NCBI RefSeq assembly: GCF_018812025.1 | Contig: NC_063057.1 | Location: 17,479,638 to 17,543,637 of the forward strand | Length of the DNA: 64,000 nt | Direction of reading: 5' to 3' | Source: Megalobrama amblycephala | Lineage: Eukaryota > Chordata > Actinopteri > Cypriniformes > Xenocyprididae | Program-made: the position numbers and the translations under genes | Shown here: in pieces, positions 1 through 64,000 of the stretch | How the letters are laid out: each line of letters begins with the position of its first letter | Position numbering within the stretch: the stretch's first letter is position 1 | The notes under the pieces: model-generated | The model's database searches: none | What the model saw: only the letters and a program-made list of their open reading frames with translations | What the model was told of the DNA's origin: nothing

Positions 1-902
1 TATTGTGTGTTGGTGTGGACACTAATATAGTTACGGTTATAGTTATCATTCTTAGTGTTAATGGGCCTCTAGGCATTCAATTAAACTGCCTGTATGTATA
101 TGGTGAAAGAATTCGCATTTCTTTAAGACACAAATGACAAATCCTTATGCCACATTTATTTTATAAACATTACTATAATGTTACCACAGCAACCAATAAG
201 GGAAGTGAAAAAAAATTTGTATAAAACTGCAAAGAAGCCTCTTCTTCCTCAAATGGTCCAACCATAAAAATATTTCAGAAACAGGAACTTGTGATAATCA
301 TGACATGGTGTCAAATAAAACCATGTTAAATTGCAACTAATAACTGAAAAATTACGATATTGTGGTGTTCAGTTAAATTTATTCAATAGCCTATTTGAAT
401 AAATACAGTTTCTTCATGTCTCACAGATGGCAATTATTATTATTATCATTATTATTAATTAATTAATTAATTAATTAATTAATTAAAGGCCCAACACAGG
501 GCCTGACACTTACATTTTTCCCAACTAGCACATGTGCACATAAAAAAACTTTAGGGTAAAGTTAAATGCAAAATGAGCAAAAATAATGAATTTATTAGAA
601 TATAAAAAAATACTTTTTTAAGTATTTCTGCTTTAAACTGTATTTAATAATTATGTAATTATTTGCAGGCCTAATTTAAACTGTGAAAACTGTGTGTGCA
701 TTATGGAGAAATTATAAATGGATAAATAAATACATTTAATCAATTAATTTAAAGAAAGGAATAAATAACTCAACAAAACAAATATAATTAAATTCTAATA
801 AAGTAATCCTAATTTTTTTTTAATTTAAATTAAAATTAATTTAAAATTTAAATTAATTTTTTTTAATAATAAATTAAAATTTTATTTATTATTTTATTTT
901 TA

Positions 903-1079
<177 letters not shown>

Positions 1080-1465
1080 GTATTTGTTTTTGTAATGTTG
1101 CTGTTTTCTAAATTTACTTAATTTTAAGTAAATATGTTTTAAAATCATAAGATGTGATTTTGTTTTATTCAGCGTTACTCTCAGCAAACACTAACAGGTA
1201 CATTAGTGTTAGTATTTTGAAGTATTAACTGTCCATACATTGCACTTTAAAAGAATCTGTTGAGGCTCTTGTTGATGAATAGTATATATTTTTTGGAATA
1301 TATATTTTCTTTGTATCTGTCAAAATAGTACAAGATTATCCTACAATATATGTGACATCAAATAAGGGTTAGCACAAAAGTAATCTAAATGTAATCCAAA
1401 AGTAGTCAGATTACGTTACCAAAAATCTAAGAGATTATATTACTGATTACAATTTTTGTCATGTA

Positions 1466-1612
<147 letters not shown>

Positions 1613-1861
1613 AGACTACGCAATTCCTGTTTTTTCATCCCCAAATTTAAAGCCTCTTAAAATGATAATTAAAACACTTGTAATAACATTTAAGATATTT
1701 AAGACTTTATATGACCTTGCATTTCATAAAACTTGACTTTTATTATTCACACACATCAAATTTAAGTAGCAAATGCGAGTGAAACACTCACACTGTCGAG
1801 ACCTGCCATAAATAACAATTAAAACAGTAAATAATATATTGTTATAAATTATGTTCTGTAC

Positions 1862-3055
1862 CTGGTTTAAAGCGCCCTTCTCCCTGTGTGGACTGAGATA
1901 GACTGACCGCTAACACAAAAGAAGCTCACATTAGTAATCACCTTCTCAAAACCAAAAGTTCATAATGATGCACCAAGTTAAACGCTACCACCAACACAAT
2001 GATGAATGCGTCTACTGCGTTCTTACCAAGGAGTGTTTCTTCTTTATTTAAAGAGCAGCTGCTGACACACACTTGCTTGTCAAAAGTGTAGAGGAGCTGT
2101 GAACACAAGAGGCACACGTGTGTGTTAGACAATCCTTCCTTAGTTTCAGTCATGAAAACTGGAATAAATGCACATTTCTCACATTTTTAATACATCGGAG
2201 GGCAGGTTGCATAAACTGTTAAGACTAGTCTTACAAGTTAGTCTTAATTTTTTTTTCTTTAAAACAGTCAGTTACATAAAATGTAGTTTGGTCTAATTTG
2301 ATACCGAAAAGTAAAACTGTTGGTCATACTTGACATAATGGCTATGTTTATGCAATTGGCCCCAGAGTTTTCATATTACACTGTACATTTATATTCAGTT
2401 TATAATCATTTGTATGGTTGGAGTTACATTTTCACAGGCCCAAAGTTCATCTCCAACATAGTTACCCATTCTGTACCTTATTCTCTGTACTGTAAGGATC
2501 ATATTTTCCGATTCTTGTAGTTCCTGTTGCCCCCTAAACATATGATTGGGAAATCATTAAGTTAAAAATAGCATTTAAAAAAAGAGCAAAAATTATAATA
2601 GGAATTTAACACAGTCACATCTATTCAGTGTGCATGTATGCTATGTACTACAGTGTCTATTGTATGTATGGCATGCAGTGCTCGTTTGCTATTGAGTGGC
2701 GACAGATTGTGCGCGCGTCACTTGCGCTGCTATGAATGGAACGTCGCGCGCATGACCTGTCAAATTAAAGTGACACATGAATCTGAAGCCAAACTTACTC
2801 TCCAAGAGTACACGAGTCCTCCATCTCTCTCCACACTCAGAATGCGAGGCTCAAGAACACCTGCACACATTTAAAACAAGAACATAGTCTGAAGAACGCC
2901 TCAGCAATATAATTATAATAATATATTTATATGCTATTATTGTTGCGTATTATAAATAAATAAACACGCTTACCTATATTCGCTCTGTCCTCTTTCGCCA
3001 AAATGCTTGACACAACATCTTTTTGAGTATCGAAAGTGGGGTTTAATCTCAACAT
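1862..3055 (-). CDS. gsap: gsap 5' part (gamma-secretase activating protein), partial
   Basis: Five coding exons on the minus strand, in transcript order: 2974-3055 (ATG at 3055), 2799-2860, 2477-2533, 2027-2096 and 1862-1909. All have AG/GT boundaries and fully compatible phases (1,0,0,1,1), giving 106 codons before the gene leaves the window on the left. The protein starts MLRLNPTFDTQKDV and contains VERDGGLVYSW, GKYDPYSTENK, LLYTFDK, SCSLNKEETLLA and SLSQSTQGEG. These align in order and spacing with the N-terminus of vertebrate GSAP as I recall it (LRL..FD..KDV, VERNGNIIYTY, LYD..TRQNE, LLYTF.K, SCS.N.E.TLLA, SL.QST.EG). GSAP was reported to bind gamma-secretase and promote amyloid-beta production, though that role has been disputed. 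Most of the family's roughly 850 residues lie outside the window. The next exon was not found in 1-1860, which holds microsatellites. The identification rests on remembered family sequence, but 106 phase-consistent codons with ordered matches are hard to get by chance. Confidence 0.82.
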
Positions 3056-3865
3056 GTGTGTGACTTGTCCTGCACAGATTTAGCAGAAAGCAAGTACACT
3101 AGACCCGAGATTGAGGAAGTGACCTGATTTCACGCTTCAGCAGACAGATAAACTTTCTGACTGAACACATTGAGAACTAGAAATATTACATGTATTAATA
3201 TCGCTCCAGTTTATCGACGTGCCGAACACAGACAGTACGCTGAACATCAATAGACATCTGTTAATTCTTGAACGGTTCTTTAAAATGAATCGGTTCAACT
3301 GAATCGAACTTTAGGAGTTGGAAACGATCGAGCTGACTTGCCCTATTACCTAAAATAACGTTGAGATCAATCATATTCGACTCGAAATGAAGCGAAAGTC
3401 CGTGAATCTGCCGATCCCGACATCACTCGCGGTGTTTACTGAAGCTCTGCCATGAGCACATAGGCGGATCCCAAACACTGCTGAGCCAATAAGAAATCAC
3501 AGTCGTTGTGCTTCGGAATGCATTATTTATCAAATATATTATAATATATTTTTATTATACCTTCGAACTATCGACCACTTATATATTCAAATGAGCATTT
3601 GAATATACAAACATTTAAACCTAACATATAATATTACATATAATTAATATACATATAATCATTTGCTTAAATGTTTATAAAACGTCTTTTTTTGAAAGTG
3701 CCATTAAGTAAACTATTGAAAAAAATAATTTTCTCAAACTCATAAAATTCGCCATGCTTATCTGTACTCTTTTGTTATATTGTAGTTATAGAAATCACCA
3801 CTAGAGAGGGCGCTTGACTTCTCATCGATTTTCACAGTCCATACAGTCGTGAAAACAGTAAGTCT
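3056..3865. promoter_or_regulatory. gsap 5' flank / candidate promoter
   Basis: This is the interval between the gsap start codon and the presumed 3' end of stk38l. It is relatively CpG-rich at about 3200-3480 compared with the AT-rich DNA on either side. No TATA box or transcription start can be fixed. The part beyond 3540 is AT-rich. A promoter is inferred only from position, with gsap transcribed leftward from here. Confidence 0.4.
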
Positions 3866-5201
3866 TTCCAGATTTTTAACATTTATTTCTTGCTTTTACA
3901 TTTTTTACACCATTCAACAAATAACAAATTAACATAAGTGAATATATTAAATAAAACCCCCCAGCACCAATCTTTTACACATAAGCTACAGCATTTGCTC
4001 TCTCTTCAGCCTTTCTATTAGGCCAGTAATTTGTAGTCATGCACAACAGCAGATGTCCGGTCACTAAATATCCTCAACAATTTAGACAGCTAGTAAGAGA
4101 TGTTTAAATTTTGGATGAACATGTTATCAGAGTGCTGTATTACGTTACTGGCTGTGATGTCTTTTACTTAAACTTCAACCATAACCTTTCTATATCACTA
4201 ATACTTCCTATTCTTTAAACACAACATACACTGGAAGTTCACTCACCAATTTATGTTCTTTACTGACCATTATGTAATCGTTATTTGGTTAAAGTTTTGT
4301 CCATTTTGTTAATTTTTCAGAAAATATACTAATATATTCTTGCAAATTAGCAGATTACCTTTATCCTTTTAAACCCTGTAGATTTGTAAAACTTGGGAGT
4401 GCAAGTTCTTATCATGATTGATCTTCCCTTAAAAACCACTGATTGAAGCTACATCTTGCATGTGTTACAACAGAAATACAAAAATGGTTGCATAGGTGAA
4501 CAATGCTCGCACTCAAAAATGAATCAACTACATCACTTTGGGTGAATGAAATGCACAGGAACAGGAAGAGGAGGGCTGGCTGCTCACTGGCACTGACATA
4601 AACAGAAACCCCAAGTTCATCTCTTCTTCAAGTTTCTTCTAGGTAGATTGCAATCTTACAACAAAACAACTGCACAAATACACTTGTGGGAAATATTCAG
4701 CATCAGGTAGTTAACTATATTATACAGTATACAGGATGTCTAACAATGTGCATCTCATTTGGGTCTATACAGATTCTCAACTTCCTGGGGGAAAGAAGCT
4801 AAAAAGTGACTAATAGAAATCAACTTTATTGCAGTTTTGTCACCTAAGAGGTTTGAGGTTAAAACATCCACTGTTTTCTGAACATAAGGCTTCAGTGATG
4901 TATAAGCTTCCCTTTTTTAATTCTGCAACCCTGTTTGATCCAGTGTTGAAGAGCATTTGGACAACCTTTGTGTCTCCTTTTAGCTGAGCAGCAGGACAGG
5001 AGAGTCTCTCCATATGTTTGGCCATATAATTATTATGCTTTTTTTTTCCGTTTTCCTTTTTATCGTCACCAGGGACTCCTCTGAGAACAGGTCTACTGTG
5101 TAGCACAAAGCGGCAGTGCATAAGCTTTTCATCTGCAGACATCTGCGTATGAATTGTCATTTACATTCTAATCCTTCTCTTTCAGACCATCAGTGCCAGT
5201 T
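3866..5201 (-). other. stk38l: Presumed stk38l 3' UTR
   Basis: Begins directly after the stk38l stop codon. On the minus strand, AATAAA occurs at 4830-4825 (proximal) and 3887-3882 (distal), so the 3' UTR could be about 0.4 or 1.3 kb. A 106-codon minus-strand open frame at 4840-5160 lies within it and resembles no protein I know. Confidence 0.5.
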
Positions 5202-15800
<10,599 letters not shown>

Positions 15801-16229
15801 GCTGGGCTGTAATAGGAAAATCGTTTGCAAAGCAGAGTTCTTTGAATACAAATGAATGCACCGCCACCAAAGAGCCCTACTGATGAACAAAGCACATGTA
15901 TGCCTACATGTGTATATGAAATATTTTAATAATTACAACAATAATTGTAAATGGATTCATTGTAAATTATATTATTTTATAGATTATATTAATGTAATTA
16001 TTAATAATATTATACCACCACCATGACCAACAATAAAAACATAGCAAAATGATTAATTATTATTTTTAAATATTATTTTAACAATTTAATTTCGTAAACA
16101 ACAACTAAAACCATTAAAAAAATATTATTGTTACTTGAAATAAAATTACGATTTTTTACATTTTATTTCAGTTAATGTTAAACTTCTTTTATTTCAGCTA
16201 GTTGCCAAACAATGATCAGCGAACATAAA

Positions 16230-16534
16230 GGCACTGTCCCAAATGGCCCCCTTAAACACTCGCGGTCTTCCTACCAATCTGCACTTTTGTGACGTAATGG
16301 CACTTTGACTGTTTGGAAGAAGTCAGTGCTGGCTCAGTGTGGGTTTTGGAAAAAGTGCACATCTGGGGCGCATATCGACCGCAAAGGGGGCGATCATGAG
16401 TACCCTTTTGAAACCTAAATTGACAAATGGGACACCCTTTGGTTTCATGGACTTAATGGACACACTTACGCGGCAGCCATTGTAAGTCCATAAGACTGTA
16501 CGTGCATATGAAGTGTGCCATTTGGGACAGGGCC
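16230..16534. mobile_element. MITE with ggcactgtcccaaatgg ends (uninterrupted copy)
   Basis: Inverted ends ggcactgtcccaaatgg and ccatttgggacagggcc, 305 bp. It is homologous to the outer MITE at 53428-54578 but lacks that copy's internal TTAA insertion; the empty TTAA is at 16453-16456. The 3-bp duplication and TIR are Harbinger-like. Confidence 0.8.
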
Positions 16535-16991
16535 AAACAGAAGCTCAACCGTACTTGCTTAACGTGCAGCAACAAAGCTCACTGGTTTTTGCGGAAGCTC
16601 AAACATACTGCATAACACAAGAGAATGAACCTCAAGCAAGCATGCTTGAACTTCCGTTTATCCAGAGCTGATGTGTGCATTGATGAATGTTTATATGTGA
16701 ATAAAAGCCTAAATTGAATCTGTTTTATCATACAAAGTGATCATGTCTCTTCAGAAAATTTGGACTAAACCGCTCGATTCATATGGATTAGTTTTACGAT
16801 CTCTTTATGAATTTTTAAAGCGTCAAAGACCGGTAGTTGCTTAGATTGTAAATGGAGGACAGAAATCTCTCAGATTTCATTAAAAATATTTTCATTTGTG
16901 TTTCGAAGATGAACGAAACTCTTAGGGGTTTGGAATGACATGAGGGTGAGTAAAGGATGACAATACATTTTTTGGTGAACTAATCCTTTAA

Positions 16992-17772
16992 AGGTGCAAT
17001 ATGTAAGAATTTTGCAGTAAAATATCCCAAAACCACTAGGCCAGTGTTATATATTTTGTTCACTTGAGTACTTAAAATATCCCAAATGTTTCCAACTATT
17101 TGTAAATCATGAGAAAATTGCAATTTTAACCAAGGCTCCGGGACGTGTGAGGAGTCGCCTGTCAATTGCATCATACCCGCGTTTATTTTGTAGAAACCAT
17201 GGAAACGCTTTAATATATTACATGTTTTAATAGACAAGGGAACAACTGTTTTGATATATTTATAGACAGAAAACGAATTATTGTTATATAGCTCAACACG
17301 TTTAGTCTTATTGTTTAAATCAAATTTTCTTGATTTTTTGCAAGTACCATGCAAAAACAGAGAAAAACACTATTTTGTGAAGTAGCTAACATAGCATAAT
17401 CAGATGCAGCTTTATTTTTACTAACAGTAATACAGTATTTTCAGAGCTGTGTTACCTCATACTCATGACCGGAAAAGCGGAAGCAGCGCCGGCGACTGTG
17501 GCATAATAAAAGTTCCGCTGCTTGCGGCGTGTGTCGCGCAATCGCTCCAGCAGCCTCGTTCAGCTCCCACAACACTCGGTCCTGCTCTGCTTCATACTAC
17601 AATAACGTTAATAAATCAAGTCCTAAGTCCCAAGTCCTATCCCAATTGTTTTCCCTGGCTGTGATGTGAAGACCACATGTCCCAAGATTCCACGCTCAAA
17701 CTTGGTGTCATCAAGCTACGCCTTTGTTTTGAATAGGCCTCTAGCGGACAGAAAATATTACATATTGCACCT
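16992..17772. mobile_element. TTAA-flanked MITE, copy A (aggtgcaatatgtaa ends)
   Basis: TTAA at 16988-16991 and 17773-17776, with complementary ends aggtgcaatatgtaa and ttacatattgcacct. No transposase. The internal segment 17449-17664 stays open for 71 codons and is shared with copy B at 57289-58311. TTAA targets suggest piggyBac- or Kolobok-type mobilisation. Confidence 0.85.
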
Positions 17773-17843
17773 TTAACTAAAACTAAAATGAAAACGAAAT
17801 ATCTAAAAAATAAAAAATAAATCAAAATATTAATTAAAACTGT

Positions 17844-18389
17844 GAAGCCCCAAGTATAGTTCACTTTTTACACGTATGCGCGCATTTATGTGAGGGTCAG
17901 CGTACAGTGAGCATAACGCGAATTTCGTCATCAGAAGAGTATGTGCGTACTGTAACCTGCCCTGCATCCCAATCCACCCTAAATAGTATTGAAAATTACC
18001 AATGTCACATACTATTTAGGACGGATATTGAGATGCAGATCGAGCCTACTACTTGTACGCGAAGGTTGCAAATGCGTGCCCTGGGGGCGTCGATTCACAA
18101 GGTATTCAAAGAAAAGCTACATAAACAGAACAGACCGGAGCGCATGCAAGCTACAGCGACAATGGAGGCCTATATATAGATGAGAGATTGTGCGAAGAGG
18201 TTAGAAAGTACCCTCATTTGTACAGCTCTAGCATGAAAGTATACAAAGATGTTTACATGGGTTGTAACTCGTGGCGAGAGATTGCTAAAAAACTGCGCAT
18301 GCGTCGAACGCCTGTGTATGCGTACGAGTCAAATGAAGTATACTTTCCAAGGCCGTGCGCGTAAGAAAACGAAGTACACCCAGGGCTTA
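17844..18389. mobile_element. Probable MITE in stk38l intron 1
   Basis: Ends aagccccaagtatagttcac and gaagtacacccagggctt are imperfect inverted repeats around a CpG-bearing interior of about 550 bp. No coding capacity was seen. The boundaries are approximate. Confidence 0.55.
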
Positions 18390-19200
18390 ACAGTATCTAA
18401 ATTATACTAAAATAACACTGTCGTAAATTAAAATAGTGGCCAGCTTGTTCATTATCGCTACGAGTGGGTTTCTCTCATTGGTGAGAAAATGAAAAAACCC
18501 GGAGTGGAGTTTGAGAGCAGTGAACTCAGAAAGCTTTGAAGACGGATGAAGAAATCTATGACGGCTTTCAGTCTGTGCGCGCTGCTGCTCGGATACATGC
18601 ACAGCTTGATAATTTAGTTGACAGAAGAATTACAGCAACTAACTGACCAGTTTTCCCTGAAAAGTGAGTTATTCGATATTAATTGCTTGTTTATGAAACT
18701 GTCTTTTAAGCAATATCACAGAAACAAGAGTGTTGTTGTTCTGAATATCAAATAATTGCAGCCTCGTGACTAAAAACCGAATCTCTCTGCTTAATTAGCA
18801 TTATAACGTCTAAGCATTGTTTGTTTGTTACATTTACTGCACCTGCTCATGCTGCGGTCACTGTTGTTTAAATGAATGTGGGAAAACGCAAACTTGATTT
18901 GAGCGCGCTCGGCCTCGCGTCTGCGTGCTTGACCTTGCGGACGTGACATGCAATTTGACAGGTATAAAAACAGATACATTAACGCGGATACGCCACACAG
19001 ACGGTCGTATTCAGTGAAGACTGAAATCTATCAAAATATCTCGTCTATCCAAAACACACAGCAACGTAATGCATAGGGGATATATAACAAAACAGCATTG
19101 CGATTATCACACATCTGCTATCATATTATGAGCGTCAGGCTGATGATTTACAACAGCACCACTGTGATTTAATTCCACCATCATATTTGTAAATTCTCAC

Positions 19201-19440
19201 CTCCCCGTCCTCCTCCAGATTAGACAGTTTGCCGGATACCCGAGGACCAAAATAAGGATAAAATAAAGCCAAGTGAATGGCCGTCAGTTGAGTAGGCAGA
19301 CCAGAGTCGCTCAGTGACCGCTCATGTTTATTCTCTATTCAGGCTGATGTTTGTTGAGCGCTGCGGCGGAGCTGCACTGACTCTGGCCCTCCTCCCCACA
19401 CACGCTCACTCTGACAAATCAAGAGTCCCTGACAGCCCAT
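19201..19440 (-). promoter_or_regulatory. stk38l: Candidate stk38l first exon and promoter
   Basis: GC-rich sequence with a consensus splice donor at its low-coordinate end (exon end 19201), followed upstream by a CpG-containing block around 19360-19400. There is no clear TATA element. It is assigned to stk38l by position and orientation only. Confidence 0.4.
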
Positions 19441-19727
19441 GACATTTTTCCAAAATAAAAGCTGGCAAGAAAGAAGATAATACAATAGAATAATAGAATA
19501 GCCCATATAATGTCCCCTTCAGACCAAGCAAAACGGTTTAACTTTTAAATATATTTATTCTTTTAGAGTTTTGCTGTGTATATATCAAATGTTATATCAC
19601 ATTTTGTAAATATCGTGTTATTTGCTGTTTGTAATTTACTGTCATTGCTGTAGTAATTTGCTTTCATTCAGATATAAATAATAGCATGTCGCTATTCTAT
19701 TATTTTATGTTCAAAAGAAAAAAAAAA

Positions 19728-19975
19728 TCTACACTACCTGTGAAAAGTTTGGAATAATTAAGATTTTTTTTTTTTTAAAGAAATCTTTTATGCTCACCAA
19801 GGCTGCATTTATTTGATAACATTAATATTGTGAAATATTATTACAAATGAAGAGTGATTCTAATATGCTGATTTTGTGATCAAGAGACAATTTTTATTAT
19901 TTTCAATGTAATGAAAAAATGCTACATTATATTTCTGTGGAAAATGTGATACATTACCATTCAAAAGTTAAGAAT
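19728..19975. mobile_element. Fragment of Tc1-like MITE (actacc..aaaagttt family)
   Basis: It carries acactacctgtgaaaagttt and the ttatgctcaccaaggctgca block that is also found in the fuller copy at 24470-25390. It lies between stk38l and cacna2d4. Confidence 0.6.
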
Positions 19976-20364
19976 ATATATATATATCAGTATAGACCAC
20001 TGATGTTCATCATTTAACTCAAAAACATTTAAAAGATTTGGGCATACAATAAGACACATGGGATTTCTGTAATGCAATATTCACAGTGTCAGTAACAGTT
20101 ACATTTGACGCACATACACACTTAAAAAATTCTTTCTTGTGCATTTATACCTGAGCGAAAACACACACTATGCGATTTTTAATGTGAGAAAGTAAACATG
20201 ACACATTTTTGTAATTTATTCTGACTGAGATTTGATCAATAATGACGATAAATTAGTTAATAATGCATAGAAATATTAATTGTCACAAAAAATTGTGCAA
20301 GTTGTAGAACAGACAACCAAAAACTAAGGTTTAAATACAAGACATCTTCCTGAAACAACATCTA

Positions 20365-20906
20365 AGAGACATTTTCATGCCATTTATTCGTCCTACAATC
20401 ATCTCTGGTGACAAAGACAGCTGTGAAAAGCAATGTGAAATATTCCTGTTTTCTCTCTCTTTCTCAGACTCTCTCACTCTCTCTTTTACACACACACACA
20501 AATATCTTATCCACATTTTGTGCACTTTTCTCCTGCATCATATGGCCTGGAGAAACCATGGATGCCATAAATTCCCTTCTGTAATGTCACAGTTCAATGA
20601 AGCTTAGCTTCTGTTCATCCTTGTCTGGGTCTCATTTTGGTCCATCCTCATTGTTGATACTGATTTTTTGCAGATGGTTCAGATATGGTGTCAAGACAAA
20701 GTCATAAAAGTCCAGTAAAAAAAAAAAAAATCCACAAACTTGTAAAATATAATGAGTGAAGCTACATATACTTGATGTTGAAGACTTTTCACTGTAGAAA
20801 ACTTGTGTGCTCTAGTTTAAACTCATATTATTGCTAATAAAACATGCTGTGTTAAGTGTGTCTGTGCACTCTCAGTGACTCTCTTGGGCGTTTAGCAGGC
20901 CCTCTG
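20365..20906 (-). other. cacna2d4: Presumed cacna2d4 3' UTR
   Basis: Sequence downstream of the cacna2d4 stop codon, up to an AATAAA at 20388-20383 (minus strand). About 0.54 kb. No other element was recognised. Confidence 0.55.

Positions 20907-64000
<43,094 letters not shown>

Larger units (their letters stand above)
15801..19340 (-). other. stk38l: stk38l 5' UTR, intron 1 and putative non-coding first exon
   Basis: The start-codon exon has an acceptor at 15807-15808, six bases before the ATG, so an upstream non-coding exon is required. A GC-rich stretch ending in GACGGGGAG followed by GTGAGA (minus strand, exon end 19201) is the best candidate; its 5' limit near 19340 is a guess. The intron (15807-19200) holds three MITEs and no coding signal. 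Confidence 0.5.

Noticed and set aside
4840..5160. 106-codon minus-strand ORF just 3' of stk38l
   Set aside because: Lies in the presumed stk38l 3' UTR, has no splice context and no recognisable motif.

Overview
The window looks like chromosomal DNA of a cypriniform (zebrafish/carp-like) fish. The evidence is vertebrate intron-exon structure, proteins that match vertebrate families exon by exon, and many short non-autonomous DNA transposons. The commonest of these carries the motif agttcacccaaaaatgaaaa, which is abundant in cyprinid genomes. There are no prokaryotic features.

Four protein-coding genes can be reconstructed by joining exons across phase-compatible splice sites. Three lie head-to-tail on the minus strand. 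(1) gsap: 5' part only, five coding exons between 1862 and 3055, continuing off the left edge. (2) stk38l (NDR2 kinase): complete, 13 coding exons between 5202 and 15800, predicted 464 aa, with a putative non-coding first exon near 19.2-19.35 kb. (3) cacna2d4 (calcium-channel alpha2delta-4): 30 exons from the stop codon at 20907 to beyond the right edge, 836 codons in the window, from the VWA MIDAS motif to the GPI-anchor signal. The fourth gene, lrtm2, is on the plus strand (CDS 40064-47190, three coding exons, 371 aa). It is nested antisense inside the 18.8-kb cacna2d4 intron 33008-51783. The LRTM2-inside-CACNA2D4 arrangement is also known in mammals.

The rest is intronic or intergenic DNA dominated by mobile elements. 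Main items: a 3.0-kb near-perfect palindromic (foldback) element with subterminal tandem repeats (5402-8432), 72 bp from the last splice acceptor of stk38l; a second 0.9-kb palindrome in another stk38l intron; paired copies of TTAA-flanked and hAT-like MITEs; two nested transposon stacks, one of which can be dated against an uninterrupted copy elsewhere in the window; and a telomere-motif-rich minisatellite in the presumed lrtm2 3' UTR. One cacna2d4 intron (21217-22118) has textbook U12-type AT-AC splice signals, and itself carries a MITE.

The genes are not an operon. STK38L and CACNA2D4 are both linked to inherited retinal degeneration in mammals and are adjacent here. No new multi-gene system is evident. 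The novelty lies in the repeat architecture and its closeness to splice sites.
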